Assembly: GCF_003985125.1 (NCBI RefSeq)
Contig: NZ_ML133570.1
Span: 62,001-126,000 of the forward strand
DNA from: Rhizobium phaseoli
Lineage (GTDB): Bacteria; Pseudomonadota; Alphaproteobacteria; Rhizobiales; Rhizobiaceae
Reading direction: 5' to 3'
DNA: 64,000 bases
The position numbers were made by a program, and so were the translations under genes. The stretch's first letter is position 1. Every line of letters starts with the position of its first letter. The notes below the pieces were generated by a model. That model saw nothing but the letters and a program-made list of their open reading frames with translations, did no database searches and was not told the DNA's origin. This document shows positions 1-8,330 of the stretch, piece after piece.

Positions 1-455
1 GGCGGCGTCACTTCGACCGGCTTCGGCGGCGGTATCGAAGCTACTTCCTTCGGCTGCTCGACCTCGGTCTCTTCTTTGTTGACTTCCTTGAGGTCGTTCG
101 GCTTGGGATCGACCTGCGGAAGCGGCTTTTCGCTGGAATTGGCGGCGGCCGCCTCGCTGTTGCTCGGCTTGGCGTTCGGCACCGGCGGCGTCTTCAGGTC
201 GACATTGTTGTCGCCGGCGTTTTCTGCCGGTTGCGCGATAGGCGGCCGTGTCGTCGGCACCGGTGCGGACGTCTCCTTCTTCGGAGCCTTCTTGTCGCCC
301 TGCTGCAACTGGGTAATGGATTCCACCGGCACGAGATCGACCGGCATCGCCTCGAAATCCTCCACCTTGAAGGATTCGGGGGCGCTGAGCGATACCATCG
401 CCCAGGTCAGCACCAGGCAGTGCAGAACAGCAGATGTGACGACGCTGGTCTTCAT
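1..455 (-). CDS. tolA: TolA, Tol-Pal envelope protein (N-terminal part, cut by window edge)
   Basis: TolA bridges the inner-membrane TolQ-TolR motor to the periplasm and the outer-membrane Pal system, which supports envelope constriction at division. The frame opens with ATG at 455-453, eight bases after the tolR stop, and stays open to the window edge. The visible 151 residues begin MKTSVVTSAVLHCLVLTW, a single membrane anchor, and continue into a Pro/Lys/Glu-rich stretch (for example KKAPKKE and PPPKPVEV) typical of TolA linkers in rhizobia. The C-terminal TolB/Pal-binding domain lies outside the window. Identity rests on position after tolQ-tolR and on composition, because linker sequence is poorly conserved. 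Confidence 0.85.
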   Translation of the reverse strand, partial: MKTSVVTSAVLHCLVLTWAMVSLSAPESFKVEDFEAMPVDLVPVESITQLQQGDKKAPKKETSAPVPTTRPPIAQPAENAGDNNVDLKTPPVPNAKPSNSEAAAANSSEKPLPQVDPKPNDLKEVNKEETEVEQPKEVASIPPPKPVEVTP

Positions 456-463
456 CTTGAACG

Positions 464-919
464 CTATTGGTCCTTCTTCTGCTGCGTCACCAGGCCGATA
501 TTCTTGAAGCCGGCGCCCTGGATGCGCGCCATGACGTCGGCGATGACGCCGTAAGGTGCTGTCGCGTCGCCGCGCACGAAGATGCGTTCGTTATAGCCGG
601 TGGTGGCGATCGCCTCGAGCTTGGCGGCGATCTCGGCGGCCGGGATCGGCGTTTCCTGCAGGAATACCTCGCCGTCATTCTTGACGGAGATGGTGATCGG
701 CTGCGTCTCGGAATTCAGCGCCTTGGCCTGCGTTTCCGGCAGGTCAATCGGCACGCCGACGGTCATCATCGGTGCGGCGACCATGAAGATGATCAGAAGC
801 ACCAGCATGACGTCGACGAGCGGCGTCACGTTGATTTCGGAGATGACGGCCTTGTTCCGACCGCCGCGACGGCGGCGCCCGCCGCCCCCGCCGCCATTGC
901 CTCCAACAGCCATACCCAT
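464..919 (-). CDS. tolR: TolR, Tol-Pal motor subunit
   Basis: TolR (151 aa) is the ExbD/TolR-type stator partner of TolQ; it uses the proton motive force to energise TolA. A glycine/arginine-rich head (about residues 5-20) precedes the diagnostic EINVTPLVDVMLVLL segment, in which the Asp of PLVDV is the conserved proton-carrying residue. A single membrane helix and a periplasmic domain follow. It lies 18 bases after tolQ and 8 before tolA, so the three are one transcript. The poly-Gly head is longer than in E. coli but usual in rhizobia. Family assignment is firm. Confidence 0.95.
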   Translation of the reverse strand: MGMAVGGNGGGGGGRRRRGGRNKAVISEINVTPLVDVMLVLLIIFMVAAPMMTVGVPIDLPETQAKALNSETQPITISVKNDGEVFLQETPIPAAEIAAKLEAIATTGYNERIFVRGDATAPYGVIADVMARIQGAGFKNIGLVTQQKKDQ

Positions 920-937
920 GTCAGAATACTCCGTTGG

Positions 938-1657
938 TTACTGAGCGGCAGCACGCGGCTGCAGCTTCTCGTCGATCTGGCGCGAAAGTATGGCGGAGAA
1001 TTCGTCCGCGAAGCCTTCCATGCGCGCCGAGAGTTTGCCGGCATCGGCGGAGAACTTGTTATAGGCAATAACCGCCGGAATAGCGGCGACGAGGCCGATC
1101 GCGGTGGCAAGCAGCGCTTCGGCAATGCCGGGTGCGACGACCGCGAGGTTGGTCGACTTCGAACCGGCAATCGCCTGGAACGATGTCATGATGCCGACGA
1201 CCGTGCCGAAGAGGCCGATGAAGGGGCCGGCCGAGCCGATGGTCGCAAGCGATCCGAGACGGGCGCCGAGATATTCGGTTTCACGGGCGAGCGTCACGTC
1301 CATCGCGCGGTCGATACGCATCTGCAGGCCGATCGGCGAACGGGCGCCGCGTTCGAAAGATTTCTTCCACTCGCGCATGGCGGCGACAAAGATCGATGCC
1401 AGGCCGGTATTGTTGCGCTCCGACAGCGAGCGATAGAGTTCTTCCAGCGACTGGCCCGACCAGAACACCTGTTCGAACTTGTCGAACTGGCGCCGTGCGC
1501 GGCCATAGGCCAGGTATTTGTCGATGACGATCGCCCAGGTCCACACAGAGGCTGCGATGAGCCCGAGCATGACGAGCTTGACGACGATGCCGGCCTGCAT
1601 GAAAAGCGACCAGAGGCTGACGTCCGTCGTGGCTGCTGCCAATCCTACTTGTTCCAT
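938..1657 (-). CDS. tolQ: TolQ, Tol-Pal motor channel subunit
   Basis: TolQ (239 aa) is the MotA/TolQ/ExbB-family proton channel that drives TolR/TolA in the inner membrane. The N-terminus MEQVGLAAATTDVSLWSLF leads into the first membrane helix, a long cytoplasmic loop follows, and two further helices (around AGPFIGLFGTVVGIM and IGLVAAIPAVIAYN) carry the signature small-residue motifs of the family. I start at 1657 rather than the longer frame at 1708: the family begins MEQ, and the extra 17 residues run through the perfect hairpin at 1682-1702, which looks like leader. It is first of the tolQRA transcript; ybgC lies 368 bases upstream on the same strand. Confidence 0.95.
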   Translation of the reverse strand: MEQVGLAAATTDVSLWSLFMQAGIVVKLVMLGLIAASVWTWAIVIDKYLAYGRARRQFDKFEQVFWSGQSLEELYRSLSERNNTGLASIFVAAMREWKKSFERGARSPIGLQMRIDRAMDVTLARETEYLGARLGSLATIGSAGPFIGLFGTVVGIMTSFQAIAGSKSTNLAVVAPGIAEALLATAIGLVAAIPAVIAYNKFSADAGKLSARMEGFADEFSAILSRQIDEKLQPRAAAQ

Positions 1658-2025
1658 TGATCCAAAATCCCCGAATCCAAACGCCCGGTGCTGGACCGGG
1701 CGGCACAAAATGATCTCGCAAGAAGTGTCCGGCGACCGCCGCCCAAAGCCCTGGTCAAGCTTCCAAGCTCTTCTTCCGCCTTCTTGCCGTCAAATTTGGT
1801 CAAAGGAAGGCGTGCACCGCACAAACTCCGACTTTCCCAGTAAGACACTATTATGGTTAATAGACGGTTAGTGCCGGACTATGACAGCAAGCCTGTATTC
1901 GGGAGATTTATTCCTGGATTACTTGACCGGAGCATTATCCGGCGGCCGAAGAGCGCTCATCCTGCGCGGGAATTCCTTCACATAAAGATCAAGTTTTTAC
2001 AAGCCGAATTTAAGCCGATTCGACG
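1658..2025. promoter_or_regulatory. tolQ upstream region (368 bp) with CtrA-like site and hairpin
   Basis: No convincing gene lies here; the plus-strand frame 1853-2335 is non-coding in character. Two structures stand out. A perfect 8-bp stem with a 5-base loop (CGCCCGGT at 1682-1689, ACCGGGCG at 1695-1702) sits about 25 bases before the tolQ start and would be in the mRNA leader. Further up, 1853-1871 read on the minus strand gives CTAA-N7-TTAACCAT, close to the CtrA consensus TTAA-N7-TTAAC. I infer the tolQRA promoter is here; no clear -35/-10 pair was identified. Confidence 0.4.
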
Positions 2026-2481
2026 CTATAGCGGCGTGCTGCCTTCCAGGAATTTCGCTGCAAGCGTTTCCGGCAGCCGCCGCGGCCGCCCCTTGGCGTT
2101 GATGACGGCGATGATCACCTTGGCCGCGATCAGCAGCGTTTCGCCCGAGCGGATCTGCTGGTTGAGCACCATTTTGGCGCCACCGGCTTTTTCCGTGTGC
2201 GTCAGGATCGTCAGCACGTCATCCATGCGCGCCGGGCTCTTGAAGTCGATCTCCATGCGATGGACGACGAAGACAAGCCCCTCCTCATCGGCGCTGACGA
2301 GCTCGCGCTGTTCGACGCCGAGGCAGCGCAGATAATCGGTGCGGCCGCGCTCGAGGAAATGCAGGTAGCGGGCGTGATAGACCAGGCCGGAGAAATCCGT
2401 GTCCTCATAATAAACCCGCTGGACGAGGCGATGTCCGGCCTCCGTCAGCTCTCCCGAAATGGAAAAAGGGCGTTCCGTCAT
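2026..2481 (-). CDS. ybgC: YbgC, tol-pal-associated acyl-CoA thioesterase
   Basis: Hotdog-fold thioesterase (151 aa) hydrolysing short-chain or phospholipid-linked acyl-CoA; the gene habitually heads tol-pal operons. Near the N-terminus the sequence VYYEDTDFSGLVYHARYLHF carries the catalytic Asp of the YbgC/4-hydroxybenzoyl-CoA thioesterase family (YEDTD followed by G-VYH), then ERGRTD. I start at ATG 2481, preceded by GGAG at a good distance; the longer frame to 2556 adds 25 residues that do not look like the family. It points the same way as tolQ, but the wide gap suggests a separate promoter for tolQRA. Confidence 0.93.
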   Translation of the reverse strand: MTERPFSISGELTEAGHRLVQRVYYEDTDFSGLVYHARYLHFLERGRTDYLRCLGVEQRELVSADEEGLVFVVHRMEIDFKSPARMDDVLTILTHTEKAGGAKMVLNQQIRSGETLLIAAKVIIAVINAKGRPRRLPETLAAKFLEGSTPL

Positions 2482-2644
2482 AATTTTCTCCAAACTGAGG
2501 TGCCCTCTTTGGCGCAACGCTTCTCGACAGGCAAGCATTGAATGCCTTGCCGGCAAGCATTGAATGCGCCGCCGCCAGCCATTGAATGATTGTCATAATT
2601 CCTAACTATTCCCGATAATGAGCGACCGATCAGGAGACGATGCG

Positions 2645-3865
2645 ATGAAGATTGCGGTTATGGGCGGAGACGGTTTCATTGGTTGGCCAACGTCGCTGCA
2701 TCTCTCCGATGCCGGTCATGACGTCCATATCCTCGACAATCTCTCGCGCCGCTGGATCGACACCGAACTCGGCGTTCAGTCGCTGACACCGATGGATTCG
2801 ATCCAGGAGCGCACCCGCATCTGGCATGCCGAAACGGGACGCCGCATCCACTTCAACCTGATCGATCTCGCCAGGGATTACGAACTCCTGAAGAACTGGC
2901 TCTCAGAACATCGCCCCGATGCCATCATCCACTTCGCCGAACAGCGTGCCGCGCCCTATTCGATGAAGAGCGACCGCCACAAGAACTACACTGTGAACAA
3001 CAATGTCAGCGCCACGCACAACCTCTTGAACGCCCTGACCGAACTCAGCCTCGATGCCCACCTCATTCACCTCGGCACCATGGGCGTCTATGGCTATTCG
3101 ACGGTCGGCGCGGCGATCCCCGAAGGTTACCTACCGGTCGGCATCGAAACGGCGGGCGGCGAGACGATCAGTCAGGAAATCCTCTACCCCTCCAATCCCG
3201 GCTCGATCTACCACATGACCAAGTGCCTGGATCAGCTTCTCTTCCAGTTCTATGCCAAGAATGACGGCTTGCGGATCACCGACCTGCACCAAGGCATCGT
3301 CTGGGGCACGCACACCGAGCAGACGCGCCGTCATGCGCAACTCATCAACCGTTTCGACTACGACGGCGATTACGGCACGGTGCTGAACCGCTTCCTCATC
3401 CAGGCGGCGATAGGCTATCCGCTGACCGTGCACGGCACCGGCGGCCAGACCCGCGCCTTTATCCATATCCAGGATTCGGTGCGCTGCATCGAGCTGGCGC
3501 TGAAGAACCCGCCGGTCCGCGGCGCCCGCGTCGAAATATTCAATCAGATGACGGAAACCCACCGGGTGCGCGATCTCGCCGAGATGATCGCGAGAATCAG
3601 CGGTGCCACAATTGCCTGGCTGCCCAATCCGCGCAAGGAAGCTGCCGAAAACGAGCTGATCGTGCGCAACGAAAAGTTCCGCAATCTCGGCCTCGAGCCG
3701 ATCACCCTGGAAGCCGGCCTGCTCGGCGAGATCGTCGACGTGGCGAAGAAATTCGCCTATCGCGTCGACCGCGCGCGCGTACCGGCCGTCTCCGCCTGGA
3801 CCAAGGACATTGCCGCGACAATCAATCATGATCCGGAAGGCAAGCGGCTGAAGTCGGTGTCATGA
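2645..3865 (+). CDS. sqdB: SqdB, UDP-sulfoquinovose synthase
   Basis: SqdB (406 aa) makes UDP-sulfoquinovose from UDP-glucose and sulfite, the head-group donor for the sulfolipid SQDG. It is an extended short-chain dehydrogenase with an N-terminal NAD loop (MGGDGFIGW). The family-specific run HFAEQRAAPYSMK matches the plant SQD1 segment HFGEQRSAPYSM. The catalytic set is Thr145 in LGTMGVYG, Tyr189 and Lys193 in YHMTK. The ATG at 2645 has AGGAG eight bases upstream; earlier in-frame residues are leader. It heads an sqdB-sqdD-sqdC run on the plus strand, the order I recall for Sinorhizobium. Confidence 0.95.
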   Translation: MKIAVMGGDGFIGWPTSLHLSDAGHDVHILDNLSRRWIDTELGVQSLTPMDSIQERTRIWHAETGRRIHFNLIDLARDYELLKNWLSEHRPDAIIHFAEQRAAPYSMKSDRHKNYTVNNNVSATHNLLNALTELSLDAHLIHLGTMGVYGYSTVGAAIPEGYLPVGIETAGGETISQEILYPSNPGSIYHMTKCLDQLLFQFYAKNDGLRITDLHQGIVWGTHTEQTRRHAQLINRFDYDGDYGTVLNRFLIQAAIGYPLTVHGTGGQTRAFIHIQDSVRCIELALKNPPVRGARVEIFNQMTETHRVRDLAEMIARISGATIAWLPNPRKEAAENELIVRNEKFRNLGLEPITLEAGLLGEIVDVAKKFAYRVDRARVPAVSAWTKDIAATINHDPEGKRLKSVS

Positions 3866-3911
3866 GCAATGGTTTGTTATTAGAACGCCGTCAGTCCGAC
3901 GAACTCCCCCT

Positions 3912-4039
3912 CATTCCTGTCCTCGGGCTTGACCCGAGGGATGTCACAGGAATCCAGCGCGCCCAAGTCTTTGGGCGTAGAAGAGTCATTCGCGGCGCGG
4001 ACGCGCCGTGGCTGGATTCCTGTGACAAGCACAGGAATG
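3912..4039. repeat. Nested palindromic intergenic element between sqdB and sqdD
   Basis: About 128 bases are almost wholly self-complementary. The outermost arms are CATTCCTGT (3912-3920) and ACAGGAATG (4031-4039). Inside, a perfect 17-bp inverted repeat pairs 3942-3958 with 4011-4027. Three further hairpins nest within: CCTCGGG/CCCGAGG (3921-3927, 3933-3939), GCCCAA/TTGGGC (3961-3966, 3971-3976) and GGCGCG/CGCGCC around 4000. The outer sequence recurs near 39783-39813, so this is probably a dispersed rhizobial intergenic repeat rather than a local terminator. It lies inside the sqd operon and could affect expression of sqdD and sqdC. Confidence 0.75.
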
Positions 4040-4067
4040 GGGGCGCGCGTGGAGGCGGCTGGGACCG

Positions 4068-4892
4068 ATGACGTCTACCTCGAGCCTCGCCTACGTCACC
4101 CTCGTCACCAACGCCGACTACGCCATGGGCGCGACCGCGCTTGCCCGCTCCCTGCGCCGGACCGGAACCCGCGCCGACATCGTCGTCCTCCATACCGGCG
4201 GGGCCGATGCAGCCGCCCTCGCCCCGCTCGCGACCCTCGGCTGCCGCCTGATCGAAGTCGAGCACCTGCCGCTCTCCGATGCCTTCAACGAACGCCACGC
4301 CCGCGGTCATCTCCATTCGGCAGCGCCTTTCACCAAGGGCCGCAAGCCGGCGTTTCATTCGCCGCTCGACAATTTCTGCAAGCTGAGGCTCTGGCAGCTC
4401 GTCGAATACCAACGCTGCGTCTTCATCGACGCCGATGCCCTGGTGCTGAAAAATGTCGACAGGCTCTTCCTCTATCCGGAATTTTCCGCCGCCCCCAATG
4501 TCTATGAAAGCCTCACCGATTTCCGCCGCATGAATTCCGGCGTCTTCGTCGCCACGCCGTCGCATGACACATTCCGGCACATGCTCGAAAGGCTCGACAG
4601 GCCGGACACCTTCTGGCGCCGCACCGATCAGACCTTTCTCGAGACGTTCTTCCCGGATTGGCACGGCCTGCCGGTTTATTTCAACATGCTACAATATGTA
4701 TGGTTCACCATGCCGGCGCTTTGGGACTGGAAGAGCGTCTCGATCCTGCACTACCAATATGAAAAACCATGGGAAAAGGATCATCCCAAGGCAGCGCAGC
4801 TACAACCTTTGGTCGATTTATGGCACCGTTTCCACGATGGCGGCGACGTGCCCGAGATCGCGGCGCTCACTAATCCGGAAGGGGCAGCATGA
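4068..4892 (+). CDS. sqdD: SqdD, GT8 family glycosyltransferase of sulfolipid synthesis
   Basis: Glycogenin-like family 8 glycosyltransferase (274 aa), inferred to transfer sulfoquinovose to diacylglycerol or to act in an allied step. The N-terminal LAYVTLVTNADYAMGA starts the nucleotide-binding fold, CVFIDADALVLKN holds the DxD metal motif, and RRMNSGVFVATPS is the typical GT8 NSG segment. Near the C-terminus LHYQYEKPWEK corresponds to the glycogenin HY--KPW motif. GGAGG at 4051-4055 precedes the ATG. Its last codons overlap the sqdC start (ATGA at 4889-4892), so translation is coupled. Assignment as SqdD rests on family and on position between sqdB and sqdC. Confidence 0.88.
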   Translation: MTSTSSLAYVTLVTNADYAMGATALARSLRRTGTRADIVVLHTGGADAAALAPLATLGCRLIEVEHLPLSDAFNERHARGHLHSAAPFTKGRKPAFHSPLDNFCKLRLWQLVEYQRCVFIDADALVLKNVDRLFLYPEFSAAPNVYESLTDFRRMNSGVFVATPSHDTFRHMLERLDRPDTFWRRTDQTFLETFFPDWHGLPVYFNMLQYVWFTMPALWDWKSVSILHYQYEKPWEKDHPKAAQLQPLVDLWHRFHDGGDVPEIAALTNPEGAA

Positions 4893-5809
4893 AGGTATTG
4901 GTATCCGGCGGAACGGGTCTCGTCGGCCGCTATGTCGTCGAGGAACTTCTGAGCGCCGGCTATCAGGTGATCGTCGGCGGACGCCGGGCGCCGCATCCCC
5001 GCCTCTTCTCCCGCCCGGTCGAGTTCGCAGCGCTCTCCCTCGATCCCGAACAGGATCAGATCGACGTTTTCGACGACGCCTATTTCTTCGTCCACGCCGC
5101 CTTCAGCCATATCCCCGGCAAATATCGCGGCGGCGAGGGGGATGATCCGAAAAGCTTTCACAGGTTGAACCTCGACGGCACCGTCCGGCTTTTCGAGGCC
5201 GCCAAACGCGCCGGCACCCGCCGCTGCGTCTTCCTGTCCAGCCGGGCGGCCTATGGCGAACACCCTGCGGGAACCGAGCTTACCGAAACAATGCTCCCGA
5301 AGCCGGAGACGCTCTACGGCCAGATCAAGCTCGACGCCGAGGGCGCACTGACCCACCTGTCGACTCCCGGTTTTGCCGGCGTCAGTCTGAGGGCGACCGG
5401 CATCTATGGCGATCTCTCGCCAAACAAATGGGACGGCCTCATCGACGATTATTGCGCCGGCCGGCCCATCGCTCCCCGCGCTGGCACGGAGGTTCACGGC
5501 CGCGACCTCGGACGCGCGGTGCGGCTGATGCTGGAGACGGAAAGCACGCGCATCTCCGGCGAGATCTTCAACGTGTCGGACATCGTCGTCGACACCCGCG
5601 ACATTCTGGGACCCATCCGCCGTGAGACCGGCTGCCGTCATGCGCTGCCGGCTCCGGCCGACAACACAGCGCTCAATCCGATGAGCACGGCGAAAATCCG
5701 CGCGCTCGGCTGGATGCCGGGCGGAACCCTTCTGTTCGACGAAACAATGCGGCGGCTGGCCGCCGCGCTGCCGACGCCGCCGGCCCGCGAATCGACGCAG
5801 AAGCGATAG
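4889..5809 (+). CDS. sqdC: SqdC, NAD-dependent epimerase/reductase of sulfolipid operon
   Basis: Extended short-chain dehydrogenase (306 aa) with NAD loop VSGGTGLVGRYV at the N-terminus, the Ser of FLSSRAAYGE and the catalytic YGQIK Tyr/Lys pair. It is the third gene of sqdBDC; in related bacteria loss of this locus affects sulfolipid formation, but the exact chemistry of SqdC is not settled, so I give no reaction. It is translationally coupled to sqdD by the ATGA overlap. The C-terminus is an ordinary epimerase tail. A generic epimerase remains possible on sequence alone; the operon makes SqdC the better call. Confidence 0.85.
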   Translation: MKVLVSGGTGLVGRYVVEELLSAGYQVIVGGRRAPHPRLFSRPVEFAALSLDPEQDQIDVFDDAYFFVHAAFSHIPGKYRGGEGDDPKSFHRLNLDGTVRLFEAAKRAGTRRCVFLSSRAAYGEHPAGTELTETMLPKPETLYGQIKLDAEGALTHLSTPGFAGVSLRATGIYGDLSPNKWDGLIDDYCAGRPIAPRAGTEVHGRDLGRAVRLMLETESTRISGEIFNVSDIVVDTRDILGPIRRETGCRHALPAPADNTALNPMSTAKIRALGWMPGGTLLFDETMRRLAAALPTPPARESTQKR

Positions 5810-5939
5810 GCATCCTCGTCTGACAACCGCAGGCCGCAGGCTGACACGGCGTGAAACCGCGCTCCTGTCGCAGCCTGCATTTGCATCGGACCTCCAGCCG
5901 TCTATGCTCGGGCCGAACCTCTCACATCCGGCAGATCGA

Positions 5940-6527
5940 ATGACCGCACGAGAACTGAAAGCGCAGTTGCGCAATGAACGGCTGGGAGCCCGCGACAGCA
6001 TCGCTCCTGAGGAGCGCATCTCCAAAAGCCTTGCAATGGCAGATCATGCCGGCGAGGCCGTCGCCTTTGCGCCCGGCACGATCGTCTCCGGTTTCCTGCC
6101 GATCCGGTCCGAGGCCGATATGCGGCCGCTAATGACCCGGTTTGCAGCGCGCGGCGCGCGGCTATGCGTGCCGGCGATCCTCGACAAGCAGACCATCGCC
6201 TTTCGGGAACTGACGGAAGGGCTGCCTCTTATCGAGACCGGCTTCGGCACGGTCGGCCCCGACGCGGGGGCCGCCATTCTCGATCCCGAGATCATGCTGG
6301 TGCCGCTTTCGGCCTTCGATGCCCGCGGCCATCGCATCGGTTACGGCGCCGGCTACTATGACCGCGCCATCAGCCGGCTAAGAGAGAAAGGCTTGCATCC
6401 GAAGCTGATCGGCATTGCATTCGACTGCCAGGAAGTGGCACATGTGCCCGACGAGCCGCACGACATAAGCCTGGATGCCATCCTGACAGAAAGCGGCCTT
6501 CGCTTTTTTGCCTCTTGGATTGGATAG
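5940..6527 (+). CDS. ygfA: 5-formyltetrahydrofolate cyclo-ligase
   Basis: Converts 5-formyl-THF plus ATP to 5,10-methenyl-THF, returning storage folate to one-carbon metabolism in the cytoplasm (195 aa). The C-terminal family signature GHRIGYGAGYYDR is present, followed by LIGIAFDCQEV. Start chosen at ATG 5940 (MTARELKAQLR), because the longer frame from 5904 adds 12 residues unlike the family. In many proteobacteria ygfA follows zapA and the 6S RNA gene; here those two are 24 kb away, so that cluster has been split. Three bases separate it from the next gene, implying co-transcription. Confidence 0.94.
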   Translation: MTARELKAQLRNERLGARDSIAPEERISKSLAMADHAGEAVAFAPGTIVSGFLPIRSEADMRPLMTRFAARGARLCVPAILDKQTIAFRELTEGLPLIETGFGTVGPDAGAAILDPEIMLVPLSAFDARGHRIGYGAGYYDRAISRLREKGLHPKLIGIAFDCQEVAHVPDEPHDISLDAILTESGLRFFASWIG

Positions 6528-6530
6528 GGA

Positions 6531-7355
6531 ATGCGGCTGCTTTTTTTGGGTGACATGGTCGGCAAGACGGGACGCACGGCAGTCTGGGACCGCCTTCCCG
6601 GCCTGATCTCCGACTTGAGGCTCGATTTCATCGTTGTCAACGGCGAGAATGCCGCCGGCGGCTTCGGCATCACCGAGGATATCTTTCTGGAAACGATCAA
6701 TGCCGGCGCTGATGTGGTGACCACAGGCAATCACGTCTGGGACCAGAAGGAAGCGGTCGCCTTTGCCGGACGCCACGATCAGTTTCTGCGGCCGGCCAAC
6801 TATCCCCAGGGCACGCCCGGCCGTGGCTCCGGCCTTTTCTATGCCAGGAACGGCGCGCGCGTGCTCGTCGCCAATGTGATGGGCCGGGTCTTCATGCATC
6901 CGGAACTCGACGATCCCTTCAAATCGGCGGAGGTGATCCTCGACGCATGCCCGCTGAAGGAGCAGGCCGATGCGATCATCTTCGATTTCCATGCGGAAGC
7001 GACCAGCGAGAAGCAGTGTTTCGGCCATTTCGTCGACGGCCGCGCCAGCTTCGTCGTCGGCACCCATACCCACGTGCCGACCGCCGATGCACAGATCCTG
7101 AACGGCGGCACGGCCTATATGTCGGATGCCGGCATGTGTGGGGACTATGATTCCTCCCTCGGCATGGACAAGGAGGAGCCGCTCAACCGCTTCATCTCCA
7201 AGATGCCGAAGGGCCGCATGGAAGCGGCAAGCGGCCCGGCAACGATCTGCGGCGTCGGCGTCGAGATTTCCGACGTGACGGGACTGGCCGAAAAGATCGC
7301 GCCGCTGCGGCTCGGACCGCGCCTGGCCGAGACAGTGCCGGAGTTCTGGCGGTAA
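6531..7355 (+). CDS. ymdB: YmdB-family metallophosphoesterase
   Basis: Binuclear metal phosphodiesterase (274 aa) of the YmdB/TIGR00282 type; the Bacillus member hydrolyses cyclic nucleotides and affects RNA turnover and biofilm. All metal-binding blocks are visible: LGDMVGKTG at the N-terminus, VNGENAAGG, TTGNHVWDQ, then DFHAEATSEK and VGTHTHVPTAD. The start at 6531 follows the ygfA stop by three bases, so the two form an operon. The physiological substrate in rhizobia is unknown to me. Length is normal for the family. Confidence 0.92.
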   Translation: MRLLFLGDMVGKTGRTAVWDRLPGLISDLRLDFIVVNGENAAGGFGITEDIFLETINAGADVVTTGNHVWDQKEAVAFAGRHDQFLRPANYPQGTPGRGSGLFYARNGARVLVANVMGRVFMHPELDDPFKSAEVILDACPLKEQADAIIFDFHAEATSEKQCFGHFVDGRASFVVGTHTHVPTADAQILNGGTAYMSDAGMCGDYDSSLGMDKEEPLNRFISKMPKGRMEAASGPATICGVGVEISDVTGLAEKIAPLRLGPRLAETVPEFWR

Positions 7356-7464
7356 GGCTCGCTCGACCCAGACCCCACACACGATTGTGAGTATCTCCGG
7401 TCTGGACCGCTGCGACCTCTTGCCGCATTCTCCGGCCTTCTCGTGAAAGCGCCGGAGGGGTGGC

Positions 7465-8313
7465 ATGAAGCCGCAACATCTTGTTCTCGCGATCGCATGC
7501 CTTGCCGCCTTCATCCTATCGGGTCCCGCAGCAAGGGCGCAGCAGCAGCGACCGCCCGTCAGCCACTGTCAGGCGATCGCGCAGTCCATCCCGCGGGCCA
7601 CCTTTGCAAGCTTCTCCGGCAGCGAGCAGCCGGAGCCGGCCGTCACCGAGGGCGAGGACGTCAAACTGACCTTCCTCGGCCACTCCACCTTCGAGATCGA
7701 CACTCCCGCCGGTATTGTCATCGCGACGGACTACAACGGCTGGTACCGGCCGGCGATAACGCCCGACGTCGTGACCATGAACAAAGCTCACCCGACCCAC
7801 TTCACCCTGACGCCCGAGCCGGGCATCAAGCATGTGCTGCATGGGTGGAGCGATGTGCCCGGCGAGGCAGCCAAGATCGATCTTGTGGTCGGAGACGCCC
7901 ATATTCGCAACATCACCACGGATATCCGCTTCAGCTATGGCCTCGGCGGCTCGCAGCAGAATGGAAACTCGATTTTCGTTTTTGAAATTGCCGGCCTTTG
8001 CATCGGCCATCTCGGCCATCTGCATTACGAGCTGACTGAGACCCAATATACCGAGATCGGCCGCCTCGACGTCGTCATGGTGCCGGTCGACGGCGGCCTG
8101 ACCATGGGCGCCGACAGCATGAGCCGTGTCATCAAGCGGCTGCGCTCGTCGCTGATCCTGCCGATGCACCGCCGCGGGCCGCCGGTCGATGCCTTCCTCT
8201 CCATGTTCGGCAAGGACTTCGATGTCGCCTATGCACCCGATGACAGCATCACCGTCTCCCTGCGCACGCTGCCGAAGAAGCCATTGATCTATGTGCTGAA
8301 GGGCGTCCGGTAA
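7465..8313 (+). CDS. Exported metallo-beta-lactamase-fold hydrolase
   Basis: A 282-residue UlaG-like metallo-beta-lactamase-fold protein. Residues 1-25 are a clear signal peptide ending AARAQ, so it is periplasmic or secreted. The fold is recognised from LTFLGHSTFEI early on, TMNKAHPTHF, and GHLGHLHYEL, with a final His in LPMHRRGP. The classical HxHxDH motif is replaced, as is common in UlaG relatives, so the metal set cannot be fixed from sequence. GGAGG at 7452-7456 gives a strong start. It stands alone between ymdB and a convergent gene. Substrate unknown. Confidence 0.8.
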   Translation: MKPQHLVLAIACLAAFILSGPAARAQQQRPPVSHCQAIAQSIPRATFASFSGSEQPEPAVTEGEDVKLTFLGHSTFEIDTPAGIVIATDYNGWYRPAITPDVVTMNKAHPTHFTLTPEPGIKHVLHGWSDVPGEAAKIDLVVGDAHIRNITTDIRFSYGLGGSQQNGNSIFVFEIAGLCIGHLGHLHYELTETQYTEIGRLDVVMVPVDGGLTMGADSMSRVIKRLRSSLILPMHRRGPPVDAFLSMFGKDFDVAYAPDDSITVSLRTLPKKPLIYVLKGVR

Positions 8314-8330
8314 AACGGCCCGGCGTTTGC

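Noticed and set aside
467-1660. 397-residue plus-strand open frame opposite tolR-tolQ
   Set aside because: It is the antisense shadow of two certain genes, has His/Asp/Arg-rich low-complexity composition and no ribosome site.
3929-4507. 192-residue plus-strand frame across the sqd repeat and sqdD
   Set aside because: It reads through the palindromic element and then out of frame inside sqdD, with Arg/Pro-rich shadow composition.
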